A stretch of DNA of 32,519 bases, from the NCBI RefSeq assembly GCF_021245735.1, contig NZ_JAJISB010000026.1:1-32519 (forward strand), in the 5' to 3' direction. Below the pieces are notes generated by a model. It was not told the origin of the DNA. It ran no database searches and saw only the letters and a program-made list of their open reading frames with translations. Source of the stretch: Brevibacillus daliensis. Its GTDB lineage: Bacteria; Bacillota; Bacilli; Brevibacillales; Brevibacillaceae. Positions within the stretch are counted from its first letter, which is position 1, and every line of letters starts with the position of its first letter. This document shows, piece after piece, positions 8,681-17,509 of this stretch. The position numbers were made by a program, and so were the translations under genes.

Positions 8681-9670
8681 TTATAGTTTTACGATTGTTC
8701 TGCCGCGTATTTCACCACGCAAAATTTTATGCAGTGTCTCTGGTATTTCCTCCAATGTAATCTCTTGTACGATACTCTCATGCAATTTTCCAGGGCGAAG
8801 ATCAGAAGCTAGGCGATTCCACAGTTTTTCTCGAATTTCCATGGGGCAATAAACAGAATCGATTCCAAGAAGGTTTACTCCCCGAAGAATAAATGGATAA
8901 ACCGTTGTATGTACGTCACCACCACCAGTTAAACCACTTACCGCAACAGAGCCTCCATACTGAGTCGTTGTTAGTGCGTATTCAAGTGTACTACCGCCAA
9001 CTGGATCAACGACACCAGCCCATAGCTGTTTTCGCATAGGTTTTTTGTCAGGAGCTTGCAGATCCTTGCGATTAATAATTTGGGAAGCACCTAATTGACG
9101 CAGATAGTCATGCTCATGCTCCTTACCAGTGCTTGCGATAACCTCGTAGCCGCGTGTAGAGAGAATATCAACAGCAATACTTCCTACACCCCCTGTAGCT
9201 CCCGTAACAAGAACTGGACCACTTTTCGGAGTAAGACCAGATTCCTCCAGGCGTTGTACGGATAGGGCAGCAGTGAAGCCGGCAGTTCCAATAATCATTG
9301 ACTCTTTTAATGTCAATCCCTTTGGAAGAGGAACGACCCATTTAGCAGGAACACGGGCTATTTCACTAAATCCTCCTGGATGAGATATTCCCAGCTCATA
9401 GCTAGTTACAATGACTTCATCACCCTTGGAAAAACGGGCATCTCTTGATTCCAAAACGGTACCGGCCAAATCAATTCCTGGAATCATAGGATAATGTCTG
9501 ATTGTACGATTAGGAATGGTGCCAAGACCATCTTTATAGTTAACACTGGAGTATGCAACTTGAATGGTAACCTCTTCTTCTGGAAGGTCATCAATTGTCA
9601 GTTGCTGTAGGTTCATTTGGACTTGATCGTCAATTTGTTCAAAAAGTAACGCACGAAACGTCTTAGTCAT
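8681..9670 (-). CDS. AcuI/YhdH-type zinc-free medium-chain dehydrogenase (putative quinone oxidoreductase or acrylyl-CoA reductase)
   Basis: A 329-residue MDR-superfamily NADPH-dependent oxidoreductase. The N-terminal GroES-like part includes SSVNYKDGLG and MIPGIDLAGTV. The C-terminal Rossmann part has TGATGGVG (about 156-163) for the cofactor. The structural and catalytic zinc cysteines of alcohol dehydrogenases are absent, as in the YhdH/AcuI branch; AcuI reduces acryloyl-CoA to propionyl-CoA, but the physiological substrate here is unknown. The ATG at 9670 is preferred because AAAGGAG lies 8 bases before it; the in-frame GTG at 9679 overlaps that site. It stands alone, convergent to phoR and divergent from the DUF523 gene. 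Confidence 0.88.
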   Translation of the reverse strand: MTKTFRALLFEQIDDQVQMNLQQLTIDDLPEEEVTIQVAYSSVNYKDGLGTIPNRTIRHYPMIPGIDLAGTVLESRDARFSKGDEVIVTSYELGISHPGGFSEIARVPAKWVVPLPKGLTLKESMIIGTAGFTAALSVQRLEESGLTPKSGPVLVTGATGGVGSIAVDILSTRGYEVIASTGKEHEHDYLRQLGASQIINRKDLQAPDKKPMRKQLWAGVVDPVGGSTLEYALTTTQYGGSVAVSGLTGGGDVHTTVYPFILRGVNLLGIDSVYCPMEIREKLWNRLASDLRPGKLHESIVQEITLEEIPETLHKILRGEIRGRTIVKL

Positions 9671-9717
9671 GAAAATCACTCCTTTTTCAATTATGATGAA
9701 AGATCATTTCAGTCACT

Positions 9718-9723
9718 ATTATA
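9718..9723 (-). promoter_or_regulatory. Candidate -10 element for the oxidoreductase gene
   Basis: A perfect TATAAT on the minus strand lies about 50 bases before the ATG at 9670. No convincing -35 sits at 16-18 bases, so the promoter is only partly supported. Confidence 0.35.
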
Positions 9724-9763
9724 CGGTGGATGACAAAGAGAAAACGTCCACTTTGTTAGGAAT

Positions 9764-9794
9764 TTGCAACATTCTTCTCTTCTCTCGTTATAAT
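9764..9794 (+). promoter_or_regulatory. Candidate sigma-A promoter for the DUF523 gene
   Basis: TTGCAA (9764-9769) and a perfect TATAAT (9789-9794) are separated by 19 bases, slightly longer than optimal. Confidence 0.4.
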
Positions 9795-9857
9795 AATACT
9801 GTGGAGTCTATACATTCTGATACAGTAACAAAGTAAAACGCGAAGGTGTGAGGAAGC

Positions 9858-10319
9858 ATGTTTCTTGTAAGCTCTTGTTTAGCAGGTGTGGAGTGCAGAT
9901 ATGATGCGAATCATTGTCTCCATGAAAGGATTCAGGACTTGGTCAAGCAAAATAAAGCAGTCATAGCATGCCCAGAGGTGTTAGGTGGACTACCAACACC
10001 GCGCGACCCTGCTGAAATTCAAGGGGGGAATGGACTGGATGTCATAGAGGGCAGAGCCAAGGTAATAACAATTACTGGGCAGGATGTAACAGAAATGTAT
10101 TTGCAAGGGGCGAAAAAGGCGCTAAAACTAGCTCAAGAAGTAAAGGCTACTCATGTCGTTCTAAAAGAAAATAGTCCCTCATGCGGCAGCCACATGATTT
10201 ATGATGGATCATTTCGTGGTCAAAAGGTAAGTGGAGAAGGAGTTACAGCAGCCTTGCTTCGTCAGGAAGGGTTCATCGTCATGTCTGAACGTGATTTGGC
10301 ACATTTACTTTTATCGTAG
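9858..10319 (+). CDS. DUF523 family protein (TudS-like thiouracil desulfurase family)
   Basis: A small cytoplasmic protein of 153 residues. It opens with SSCLAGVECRYD, carries VIACPEVLGGLPTPRDPAEIQ around residue 38, and SPSCGS around residue 109. C7, C13, C38 and C109 are all in conserved blocks. Members of this family studied as TudS bind a [4Fe-4S] cluster through three cysteines and remove sulfur from 2-thiouracil. That supports a desulfidase-type role here by family, not by any local evidence. The ATG at 9858 follows a GAAGGTGTGAGG leader. It lies just upstream of the VanW gene (46 bases), possibly in one transcript. Confidence 0.88.
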   Translation: MFLVSSCLAGVECRYDANHCLHERIQDLVKQNKAVIACPEVLGGLPTPRDPAEIQGGNGLDVIEGRAKVITITGQDVTEMYLQGAKKALKLAQEVKATHVVLKENSPSCGSHMIYDGSFRGQKVSGEGVTAALLRQEGFIVMSERDLAHLLLS

Positions 10320-10365
10320 AGTGAAAACTGGCTCTCTTGCTCATACTACCACTGGGAGGTGAGCA

Positions 10366-11340
10366 ATGTTGAAGAGAGCTGGTTGGATAGCTAGCATGAT
10401 CGTTCTTCTCATGTTGCAAGGGCATGTAGCAATGGCAAATGAAGAAGTGATAAATAAAAATTTGATATCCATTGATCGACAATTTTTTGCCCTACCATTT
10501 ACGGAAGGTGTATTTTTTCTTGATTATGGTAAGCTGGATCGTTATGTCGACATGCTTGAAAAACAGGTGTATCAGCATCCATCTAATGCGTATTGGGACT
10601 ATTCGAACAGGCTGGTTCCTGAGAAGCTGGGGCGAAAACTAAACAAGCAGGCATTCTTTCAACATTTTCTTTCCTATTATTACGATCGGGAAGCAAAGGG
10701 ATTTCTCATTCCCACTACCATTGTTTTGCCAAAAGTAGATCGGCAACTATTACGGGATGTATCCAAAAAACAGATTGGTTCATACATAACCTATTTTAAT
10801 AGCGGAAATAAAAATAGAGCAAAAAATATTGATCTATCGGCACGAGCCATTGATAATATCGTCCTGTTTCCAGGGGAAATATTTTCTTTTAATAATACAG
10901 TGGGTGAGCGTACAAGAGAAAAAGGGTATTTGCCAGCACCTGTTATCGTAAAAGGCGAATTGTCCGAAGGGGTAGGGGGAGGAATATGTCAGGTTTCGTC
11001 TACACTTTATAATGCAGTGGACAAGTCAGGGTTATCCATAGTGCAGCGATATGCCCATAGTCGCAATGTAGCTTACGTTCCCCCGGGAAGAGATGCTACG
11101 GTTAGCTGGAATGGCCCAGATTTTCGTTTTCAGAATCAATATGCATATCCCATTCTCATCCGAGCCAAATCCATTTATGGGATGATGGTCGTCCGAGTGT
11201 TCTCTTTTGCAGATCTGGATTATGATAAACGGGAAGTACCAACCGTTCGTAAAGGTTTGCCGGAAGAGATGGAGCAGAAAGAGAGCTACTCACGAGATCA
11301 ACCGCAGGAAACCATACATGATAAAACCCACAATCCCTAG
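10366..11340 (+). CDS. Secreted VanW family protein
   Basis: A 324-residue protein with a signal peptide (basic start, hydrophobic residues about 7-22, AMA cleavage site near 24). A VanW domain covers roughly 150-285. Its hallmark block is VLFPGEIFSFNNTVGERT, followed by GGGICQVSSTLYNAV and AHSRNVAYVPPGRDATV. VanW domains occur in vancomycin-resistance clusters and in many spore formers, but their biochemical role is not established; nothing here suggests a resistance cluster. GGGAGGTGA precedes the ATG by 4-5 bases. The C-terminal 40 residues are polar and charged. The stop codon lies inside the stem of the downstream terminator. Confidence 0.88.
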   Translation: MLKRAGWIASMIVLLMLQGHVAMANEEVINKNLISIDRQFFALPFTEGVFFLDYGKLDRYVDMLEKQVYQHPSNAYWDYSNRLVPEKLGRKLNKQAFFQHFLSYYYDREAKGFLIPTTIVLPKVDRQLLRDVSKKQIGSYITYFNSGNKNRAKNIDLSARAIDNIVLFPGEIFSFNNTVGERTREKGYLPAPVIVKGELSEGVGGGICQVSSTLYNAVDKSGLSIVQRYAHSRNVAYVPPGRDATVSWNGPDFRFQNQYAYPILIRAKSIYGMMVVRVFSFADLDYDKREVPTVRKGLPEEMEQKESYSRDQPQETIHDKTHNP

Positions 11341-11390
11341 CTAGACTTTTGTAACGTCTGTGTTTACGAGCTAGTAGATTGTGGGTTTTC
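11323..11390. terminator. Terminator overlapping the VanW gene stop codon
   Basis: AAAACCCACAATC (11323-11335) pairs perfectly with GATTGTGGGTTTT near 11377-11389, with extra AGCT/AGCT pairing inside. The VanW stop codon (11338-11340) falls within the hairpin. It also lies just beyond the minus-strand small gene ending at 11393, so it may serve both directions. Confidence 0.8.
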
Positions 11391-11392
11391 AA

Positions 11393-11521
11393 TTAGTAAA
11401 AGATGATTTGGATGATCCTTGCTGTAATGTAGCCGAGAACAATTACCCAGATTAGCTTTCCCTTCCAGGTAAGGCTTCTCACGTATTCTCCCAGATTTTT
11501 TACAAAGCTATGTCGCTTCAT
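11393..11521 (-). CDS. Small single-pass membrane protein, 42 residues, coupled to the EamA transporter
   Basis: Translates to a basic N-terminal stretch (MKRHSFVKNLGEYVRSLTWK) followed by one hydrophobic helix (about LIWVIVLGYITARIIQIIF) and ends with FY. The start is well supported: AAAAGGAGT (complement of 11530-11538) lies 8 bases upstream of the ATG, inside the end of the EamA gene. The ATG overlaps the last codons of that gene in another frame, so translation is probably coupled. I do not recognise a family. The positive residues before the helix suggest an N-in orientation, and a partner role for the transporter is inference. It ends immediately before the terminator at 11323-11390. 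Confidence 0.65.
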   Translation of the reverse strand: MKRHSFVKNLGEYVRSLTWKGKLIWVIVLGYITARIIQIIFY

Positions 11522-12422
11522 TCGCTTGGACTCCTTTTACCTGATTGTATCGAATAAATATAAAGATACCAAACAAGATGATAAGCCCGCCGATGAGCTG
11601 TGGCACCGTTACGATATCTCCAAAAATAAAGAATGCCAAAATGCACGTACCAATTGGTTCAAACAGGATGCCTACTGAAACGGTGCTGGTAGAAAGGTAC
11701 TTGATTACCCAGTTTAATATAGAATGACCAAGTAAGGTTGGAAAAATTGCCAGACAGATAAACCAGATCCAGTCTGTAGTAGGATATCCTGTAAGAGCAT
11801 GACCATAAAACAAGGAATGCCCGATAAGAAAGATAGAGCTTGTGGCATAAACGATAAAGCTGTAAGCTGCTGTTGAAATGCCTGAAATACCTTGGCGTAG
11901 ATACTGCCCGATCAACCAGTAAGCTGTAACTGCAATGGCTGCAATCAGAGCCAAGAAGTCCCCGTACAAGGCTGTACCACCCACTTGAAAGTCTCCCCAT
12001 CCAATGACAAAACTCCCAACAACCGCAAGAAATCCACCTGTGATTGCCATTCCACGAAGACGTTCCTTGAAAAGAAAATAGCCTCCGATAAAAGCAAAGA
12101 GTGGTTGCAAGGTTACCAGAACGGTGGAACTAGCAATGGATGTATAGTTGAGGGAATCGAACCAGAGCAGGAAATGGGCAGCTAGGAAAGCACCTGACAT
12201 TATCAGATACATCCACTGTTTTCGAGTAAGTCTGGCAATCTCGCTCCATGTTCCTTTGGCCATAAATACCATCGGCAAGGTAAGTAGCGCGGAAAAGAGC
12301 AAGCGATACGTAGCAATAACGGGTGCAGGAGCAGACGATAATTTTACAAAAATAGCAGATGTAGAGATAGCCAATACGGCAAAAAATAGGGCGAAGTAGG
12401 GAGAAATAGCCGGTTTTTCCAT
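11508..12422 (-). CDS. EamA family (DMT superfamily) transporter
   Basis: A 304-residue inner-membrane carrier with about ten hydrophobic helices in two EamA repeats. The first opens with FALFFAVLAISTSAIFVKLS and ends near residue 140; the second starts near YGDFLALIAAIAVTAYWLIGQ. Typical DMT phrases include VSVGILFEPIGTCILAFFIFGD in the second repeat. The family exports or imports small metabolites such as amino acids; the substrate cannot be told from sequence. AGAGGAA lies 6 bases before the ATG. The 3' end overlaps the start of the 42-codon gene. Confidence 0.9.
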   Translation of the reverse strand: MEKPAISPYFALFFAVLAISTSAIFVKLSSAPAPVIATYRLLFSALLTLPMVFMAKGTWSEIARLTRKQWMYLIMSGAFLAAHFLLWFDSLNYTSIASSTVLVTLQPLFAFIGGYFLFKERLRGMAITGGFLAVVGSFVIGWGDFQVGGTALYGDFLALIAAIAVTAYWLIGQYLRQGISGISTAAYSFIVYATSSIFLIGHSLFYGHALTGYPTTDWIWFICLAIFPTLLGHSILNWVIKYLSTSTVSVGILFEPIGTCILAFFIFGDIVTVPQLIGGLIILFGIFIFIRYNQVKGVQANEAT

Positions 12423-12534
12423 TAGTAATTCCTCTCGTTTAGTTGTTTTCTCCCTATTCTACAAAAGAAAAAATAAATGAACAATGAGTGTTTATGTAAC
12501 GGACACTCTGACATTTTGAAGGGGCAAGCATGCT

Positions 12535-12564
12535 TTGTCGTTTGGCACCTTGCTGTGGTAAGAT
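12535..12564 (+). promoter_or_regulatory. Candidate polA promoter with extended -10
   Basis: TTGTCG (12535-12540), an 18-base spacer and TAAGAT (12559-12564) preceded by TGG, giving an extended -10 (TGn). It lies 36 bases before the polA ATG. Confidence 0.5.
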
Positions 12565-12600
12565 GAAAGATAGTATTTATCAGAGAGGGGTCGGGCTTAC

Positions 12601-15288
12601 ATGAGCCATTTTGTGCTGATTGACGGGAACAGTATTGCTAATCGCGCTTTTTATGCGTTGCCTTTATTGTCCACCTCACAAGGATTGCACACCAATGCTG
12701 TGCTTGGTTTTACTACCATGCTACTAAAAGTAATTGAAGAGATGAAACCGACTCATATTCTGGTTGCTTTCGATGCAGGTAAAGTGGTATTTCGCCACTC
12801 CGAATATACAGAGTACAAGGGAAAACGCGCCAAAACACCACCAGAATTGTCAGAGCAATTTCCACTGATTCGAGAGCTGCTGGATGCGTTCGCCATTAAG
12901 AGATATGAAATGGAAGGGTATGAAGCTGACGATATTATCGGGACGCTAACCCTACGAGCAGACGATGAAAAAATCAAAACTACCGTGATTACCGGGGATA
13001 AGGACATGCTACAACTGGTATCTGAGAATGTATCAACGGCGCTGACTCGCAAAGGGGTTAGTGAAATCGATTTGTATACGGCAGATGAAATCATGGAGAA
13101 ATATGGTTTGTCTCCTTTGCAAATCATTGATTTGAAAGGTTTGATGGGGGATACATCCGATAATATTCCTGGTGTTCCAGGCGTTGGTGAAAAAACAGCA
13201 ATGAAGCTATTGCATCAATATCATAGCGTAGAAGAAGTGTTAGCCCATATTGATGAAGTATCTGGAAAAAAACTGCAGGAAAACCTGCGTAACAACGTAG
13301 AACAAGCAAAAATGAGCAAATCCTTAGCTACGATTCTACGTGACGCTCCTGTTGATCTACAGGTGAACGAGGTTACATACGAAGGATACAATGCAGATCA
13401 ACTAGTTGAGTTTTTTAAGAAAATGGAGTTTAAATCACTTTTGTCCAAAGTAAAGGGAGCGAGTAACACAGCTGACAGCTACGGACAAGGAGCAATGGAA
13501 GACGCAGTAGAAGGAGAAACGGAATCCGAATCGAAACCGTTCCAATATGTCCTAATAAATGAAGAAAACAAGAATGAGCATACAGACAAGCTGAGTTCGC
13601 CAATGAGTATGTACGTGGAGATGGATGGTGAGAATTATCACTATGCTCCTGTGCTTGGATTTGGACTAGCTTCGGCTGACTATGTTCTTTATGTTCCATT
13701 CGATGTTGCGATGAACTGGCCTGCATTTACAGAATGGCTGGCAGACGAGAAGCAACATAAAATGGTGTTTGATGCAAAAAAAGAGATTGTCGGTCTCTCA
13801 TGGCATGATATGAAGCTCGAGGGCATTACGTTCGACTTGTTCCTTGCATCCTATCTGATCAATGCAAGTGAAAGTAATCCTACTCTAGCTGGAGCAACTG
13901 CTCGCCTAGCTGATATTCAGGTAGCAAACGATGATGATGTCTACGGTAAAGGTGCAAAACGCGCACTTCCAGCATTGGAGATGCTGAGTGAGCATGTAGC
14001 TCGCAAGGCTCTTGCAATCTGGCAAAGCGTTCCGAAAGCAAAGGATGAATTGGAAGAAAATCATCTAACTGACCTGTTTAATAAAATGGAAGAGCCGCTA
14101 AGTCTGGTCCTTGCTGAGATGGAAAAGATCGGGGTAAAGGTGGATACGGCTCAACTGAACGATATGGGCGTGGAACTGGATAAACAGCTTGAAGAGCTTA
14201 CCGCGAAAATTTATGACCAGGCAGGCATAGAGTTTAATATTAATTCCCCTAAACAACTAGGAGAAGTACTCTTTGAGAAAATGGGAATCCCTCCTGAGAA
14301 GAAGACGAAAACAGGCTATTCTACCAGTGCTGACGTATTGGAGAAGCTACAACATAAATATCCGATTGTGATCGATATCTTGCATTTCCGTCAATTGGGT
14401 AAGCTGCGTTCTACCTATATTGAAGGATTGCTAAAAGAGATTCATGGAAAAACTGGGAAAGTGCATACACGATTTAATCAGGCGACAACGGCAACAGGGC
14501 GCTTGAGCAGTACGGACCCGAATCTGCAAAACATCCCGATTCGCTTGGAGGAAGGGCGCAAAATCAGAAAAGCGTTCGTGCCTTCTAATGAGGGCTGTTA
14601 TATTCTTGCAGCGGACTATTCGCAGATTGAATTACGTATTCTTGCCCACATTTCCAAGGACAAAAATCTGATCGAAGCCTTTATTAATGATATGGACATT
14701 CATTCGAAGACAGCGATGGATGTATTTGGGGTGGAGAAAGAAGAAGTTACTTCACTGATGCGTAGACAAGCCAAGGCAGTTAACTTTGGAATTGTATATG
14801 GAATTAGTGATTTTGGCTTATCGCAGAACCTGAATATTTCACGTAAAGATGCTGGAGATTTCATCAGCCGTTATTTTGAAGTGTTTTCCGGCGTTCAGAA
14901 CTATATGGAAGAAATCAAGAAACAGGCGAAAAAGGATGGTTATGTGACTACCCTGTTGCATCGTCGACGTTATCTGCCTGATATTGCAAGCAAAAACTTT
15001 AATCTGCGCTCTTTTGCTGAGCGGACCGCTATGAATACACCAATTCAGGGAACAGCGGCAGATATTATTAAACTGGCAATGATCCAGATGCAAAAAACGC
15101 TAGAAGAAAAACAATTAAAGAGTCGTATGCTCCTTCAAGTGCACGATGAACTTGTTTTTGAGGTGCCGGAAGAGGAATTGGAGATCATGAAGGAACTGGT
15201 GGCAGATGTAATGGAGCATGCACTTGAGCTGGATGTACCGCTTAAAGTGGATGTAAACTACGGCAGAAGCTGGTACGACGCAAAATAG
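12601..15288 (+). CDS. polA: DNA polymerase I
   Basis: Fills gaps and removes RNA primers in replication and excision repair. The 895-residue protein has an N-terminal 5'-3' nuclease domain (about 1-300, with FDAGKVVFRH, GYEADDIIGT and DTSDNIPGVPGVGEKTA), a central 3'-5' exonuclease-like region and a C-terminal polymerase domain. Polymerase motifs are A (DYSQIELRI, about 671-679), B (RRQAKAVNFGIVYG, about 721) and C (QVHDELVFE, about 846). The exonuclease region appears to have lost the catalytic acidic DxE (VEM in its place), as in other Bacillus-group Pol I enzymes, so proofreading is probably absent. GAGGGGT precedes the ATG. mutM follows after 16 bases. Confidence 0.96.
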   Translation: MSHFVLIDGNSIANRAFYALPLLSTSQGLHTNAVLGFTTMLLKVIEEMKPTHILVAFDAGKVVFRHSEYTEYKGKRAKTPPELSEQFPLIRELLDAFAIKRYEMEGYEADDIIGTLTLRADDEKIKTTVITGDKDMLQLVSENVSTALTRKGVSEIDLYTADEIMEKYGLSPLQIIDLKGLMGDTSDNIPGVPGVGEKTAMKLLHQYHSVEEVLAHIDEVSGKKLQENLRNNVEQAKMSKSLATILRDAPVDLQVNEVTYEGYNADQLVEFFKKMEFKSLLSKVKGASNTADSYGQGAMEDAVEGETESESKPFQYVLINEENKNEHTDKLSSPMSMYVEMDGENYHYAPVLGFGLASADYVLYVPFDVAMNWPAFTEWLADEKQHKMVFDAKKEIVGLSWHDMKLEGITFDLFLASYLINASESNPTLAGATARLADIQVANDDDVYGKGAKRALPALEMLSEHVARKALAIWQSVPKAKDELEENHLTDLFNKMEEPLSLVLAEMEKIGVKVDTAQLNDMGVELDKQLEELTAKIYDQAGIEFNINSPKQLGEVLFEKMGIPPEKKTKTGYSTSADVLEKLQHKYPIVIDILHFRQLGKLRSTYIEGLLKEIHGKTGKVHTRFNQATTATGRLSSTDPNLQNIPIRLEEGRKIRKAFVPSNEGCYILAADYSQIELRILAHISKDKNLIEAFINDMDIHSKTAMDVFGVEKEEVTSLMRRQAKAVNFGIVYGISDFGLSQNLNISRKDAGDFISRYFEVFSGVQNYMEEIKKQAKKDGYVTTLLHRRRYLPDIASKNFNLRSFAERTAMNTPIQGTAADIIKLAMIQMQKTLEEKQLKSRMLLQVHDELVFEVPEEELEIMKELVADVMEHALELDVPLKVDVNYGRSWYDAK

Positions 15289-15304
15289 GAGGTTCTTAAG
15301 AAGA

Positions 15305-16129
15305 ATGCCAGAATTGCCAGAGGTAGAAACCGTCGTTCGGACGTTACGAAAGTTAGTGTTGAATAAAACTATTGAGCGAGTAAGCGTGTTATTGCCACGA
15401 ATTATTCGGAGACCTGATGATATCGAAGAATTCAAAGCGATCTTGGAAGGACAAACTATCCACTCCATTGAACGTCGTGCTAAATTTATTAAGTTTGTGC
15501 TGGATACAGATGTGCTAATTTCCCATTTGCGAATGGAAGGCAGATATGGTCTCTATCAATCAGATGAAGAAATAGAGAAGCATACGCATGTCATCTTTCA
15601 TTTTACAGATGGAACAGAACTTCGTTATCGTGATGTACGCCAATTTGGAACGATGGATGTTATTCCACTTGGCATGGAGTATCAGAACGAACCACTTAAA
15701 AATCTGGGGCCTGAACCATTGGATGAAGGCTTTACCACCGAAGTGTTTGAACAAATGTTGATGAATCGCAAAACAAAAATAAAACCGCTTCTATTAAATC
15801 AGGCATTTCTCGTGGGACTAGGGAATATTTATGTGGACGAGGTGCTATTTGCTGCCAGCATTCACCCGGAGAAAAGTGCGGAATCCCTATCACGCGAACA
15901 GATTGAACGATTACATCAAAGTATTGTTTCGACGTTGTTAGAAGCCATCAAGGCAGGAGGAAGCTCCATCAAGTCCTATGTGAATGGACAAGGAGAAATG
16001 GGGATGTTTCAGCAGGTTCTTCAGGTCTATGGACGAAAGGGAGAACTCTGCCCTACCTGTTCGACTGAAATTATCAAGATAGTAGTTGGAGGACGAGGCA
16101 CACATTTTTGCCCGACTTGCCAAAAGTAA
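15305..16129 (+). CDS. mutM: Formamidopyrimidine-DNA glycosylase
   Basis: Excises 8-oxoguanine and formamidopyrimidines and nicks the abasic site. The 274-residue length is normal. MPELPEVE supplies the Pro2 nucleophile and Glu3 at the start. The conserved Lys lies in RRAKFIKF, and the helix-two-turn-helix region contains GLGNIYVDEVLFAASIHPE. The C-terminal zinc finger has all four cysteines, at about 249, 252, 269 and 272. AGGAGGT lies 11 bases before the ATG and directly abuts the polA stop, so it is in the polA transcript; coaE follows within 30 bases. Confidence 0.96.
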   Translation: MPELPEVETVVRTLRKLVLNKTIERVSVLLPRIIRRPDDIEEFKAILEGQTIHSIERRAKFIKFVLDTDVLISHLRMEGRYGLYQSDEEIEKHTHVIFHFTDGTELRYRDVRQFGTMDVIPLGMEYQNEPLKNLGPEPLDEGFTTEVFEQMLMNRKTKIKPLLLNQAFLVGLGNIYVDEVLFAASIHPEKSAESLSREQIERLHQSIVSTLLEAIKAGGSSIKSYVNGQGEMGMFQQVLQVYGRKGELCPTCSTEIIKIVVGGRGTHFCPTCQK

Positions 16130-16157
16130 GACGCCAAATGTGGAGGGAGGATTTCTC

Positions 16158-16760
16158 ATGATTTTAGGGTTAACGGGCGGCATTGCCACTGGAAAAAGCA
16201 CAGTTGCTGCTATGTTGCGGGAAAAGGGAATTACCGTAATTGATGCCGATCTCATTGCCCGAGAAGTGGTTGAGGTGGGGAAACCAGCTTACGAGGGAAT
16301 CGTCAAACACTTTGGTACAGGTGTCTTGACAGCGGAAGGCGTTCTAGACCGAGTAAAACTAGGTGAGATTATTTTCAGTGACGATAAACAAAGAATGGTA
16401 TTAAATAGCCTTGTCCATCCAGAGATACGCAAAGAAATGAAGGACCAGGCAAAACTAGCCGAACAACGTGGTGAAAAACTGGTATTTATGGACATTCCAC
16501 TTTTATTTGAGAGCAAGCTTACGTATATGGTGGATCGTGTAGTTGTTGTCTATGTACCGGAAACCACACAAATGGTTCGGTTAATGGAACGGGATGAATT
16601 TGATGAAGGTCAGGCAGTCAAACGGCTACGAGCACAAATGAGCATCGAAGAAAAACGTAATCTGGCTGATTACGTTATTGATAATACAAGCAATAGAGCT
16701 GAGACACAAAAGCAAGTGAATAAGCTTTTGAAAATGCTTAAAACGGAGTTGTGTCCATGA
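16158..16760 (+). CDS. coaE: Dephospho-CoA kinase
   Basis: Phosphorylates dephospho-CoA at the ribose 3'-OH, the last step of CoA synthesis. The 200-residue protein begins with the P-loop GLTGGIATGKST (residues 4-15), followed by VIDADLIAREVV and later MDIPLLFES, all family hallmarks. The ATG at 16158 is set by GGAGGGAGG at 16142-16150; longer in-frame starts would run into mutM. Its TGA overlaps the ATG of the following lytic transglycosylase gene. Order polA-mutM-coaE matches Bacillus. Confidence 0.95.
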   Translation: MILGLTGGIATGKSTVAAMLREKGITVIDADLIAREVVEVGKPAYEGIVKHFGTGVLTAEGVLDRVKLGEIIFSDDKQRMVLNSLVHPEIRKEMKDQAKLAEQRGEKLVFMDIPLLFESKLTYMVDRVVVVYVPETTQMVRLMERDEFDEGQAVKRLRAQMSIEEKRNLADYVIDNTSNRAETQKQVNKLLKMLKTELCP

Positions 16761-17341
16761 GAGCTAGACGCTCATTACTATTGTTGGTAGTAATATTAGT
16801 TGGAGTTTTCCTTGTATTAAATTCGTCGTTTGTTTGGCAGTTAATGTATCCGATCAAGTATGAGGAACAAATTGAATGGGCGAGTAATCGGTACGGAGTT
16901 GATCCGTATTTGGTTATGGCAGTGATTCGCTCTGAATCGAAATTTGAGCCTACGCTTGTGTCCAAGAAAGGTGCAGTCGGTCTGATGCAGCTCATGCCGG
17001 ATACAGCTAACTGGATTGCGGAACAAAGTGAAATGAAATCCTTGTATCAGCCCGATTTAGAACATCCTGAAACGAATATTCATCTGGGTACGTGGTATTT
17101 AGGGTATTTGATAAAGATGTTTGAGGGGAATGAAATCATGGCAATTGCCGCTTATAACGCAGGTCCTGGCAATGTAAAAGGCTGGTTATCCGGCAAACGT
17201 TGGAATGGTAAGGCGGACACGATTTCAGATATACCATTCGGTGAGACACGCCATTATGTGCAACGTGTTATCTATTACGAAGAAAGATACAAGGAGATAT
17301 ATAAAGAAACGTTTTCTGTAGCTTACTCTGACCGCAACTAG
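16757..17341 (+). CDS. Membrane-anchored lytic transglycosylase (SLT domain)
   Basis: Cleaves peptidoglycan glycan strands with formation of 1,6-anhydro ends. The 194-residue protein has an N-terminal anchor or uncleaved signal (residues about 7-22) and a single Slt-type domain. Catalytic Glu60 lies in VIRSESKFEP. It is followed by GAVGLMQLMP and AAYNAGPGNV, the three classical SLT motifs. The ATG at 16757 overlaps the coaE stop (ATGA), with CGGAG 8 bases upstream, so translation is coupled to coaE. The in-frame GTG at 16751 is too close to the ribosome binding site. It closes the polA-mutM-coaE transcript. Confidence 0.92.
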   Translation: MRARRSLLLLVVILVGVFLVLNSSFVWQLMYPIKYEEQIEWASNRYGVDPYLVMAVIRSESKFEPTLVSKKGAVGLMQLMPDTANWIAEQSEMKSLYQPDLEHPETNIHLGTWYLGYLIKMFEGNEIMAIAAYNAGPGNVKGWLSGKRWNGKADTISDIPFGETRHYVQRVIYYEERYKEIYKETFSVAYSDRN

Positions 17342-17402
17342 CGTTACCAACAGGGGTTTTATCTACCTTAGAGGATTGATTGTAATCCAATTCAAATATT
17401 GG

Positions 17403-17435
17403 CACACCCTTTCTAGGAAGAGGTGTGTTTTTTTT
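17403..17435 (+). terminator. Terminator after the polA-to-transglycosylase run
   Basis: CACACC (17403-17408) pairs with GGTGTG (17422-17427), with weaker pairing inside, followed by eight T residues. Confidence 0.8.
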
Positions 17436-17473
17436 GTGTAAAAAAATGAAAACTCTGAATGTTTTTCAGGAGG

Positions 17474-17502
17474 TTGACGTGTTTCTCGTTCGCGAATATA
17501 CT
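17474..17502 (+). promoter_or_regulatory. Near-consensus sigma-A promoter of the hydroxylase gene
   Basis: TTGACG (17474-17479), exactly 17 bases, then TATACT (17497-17502). One mismatch to consensus in each hexamer. Transcription would start near 17509, right at the edge of the inverted repeat at 17510-17571. Confidence 0.75.
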
Positions 17503-17509
17503 TTACCCA

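Noticed and set aside
10366-11340. The VanW gene as part of a vancomycin-resistance cluster
   Set aside because: No vanH, ligase, vanX or vanRS genes are nearby, and stand-alone VanW proteins are common in spore formers.
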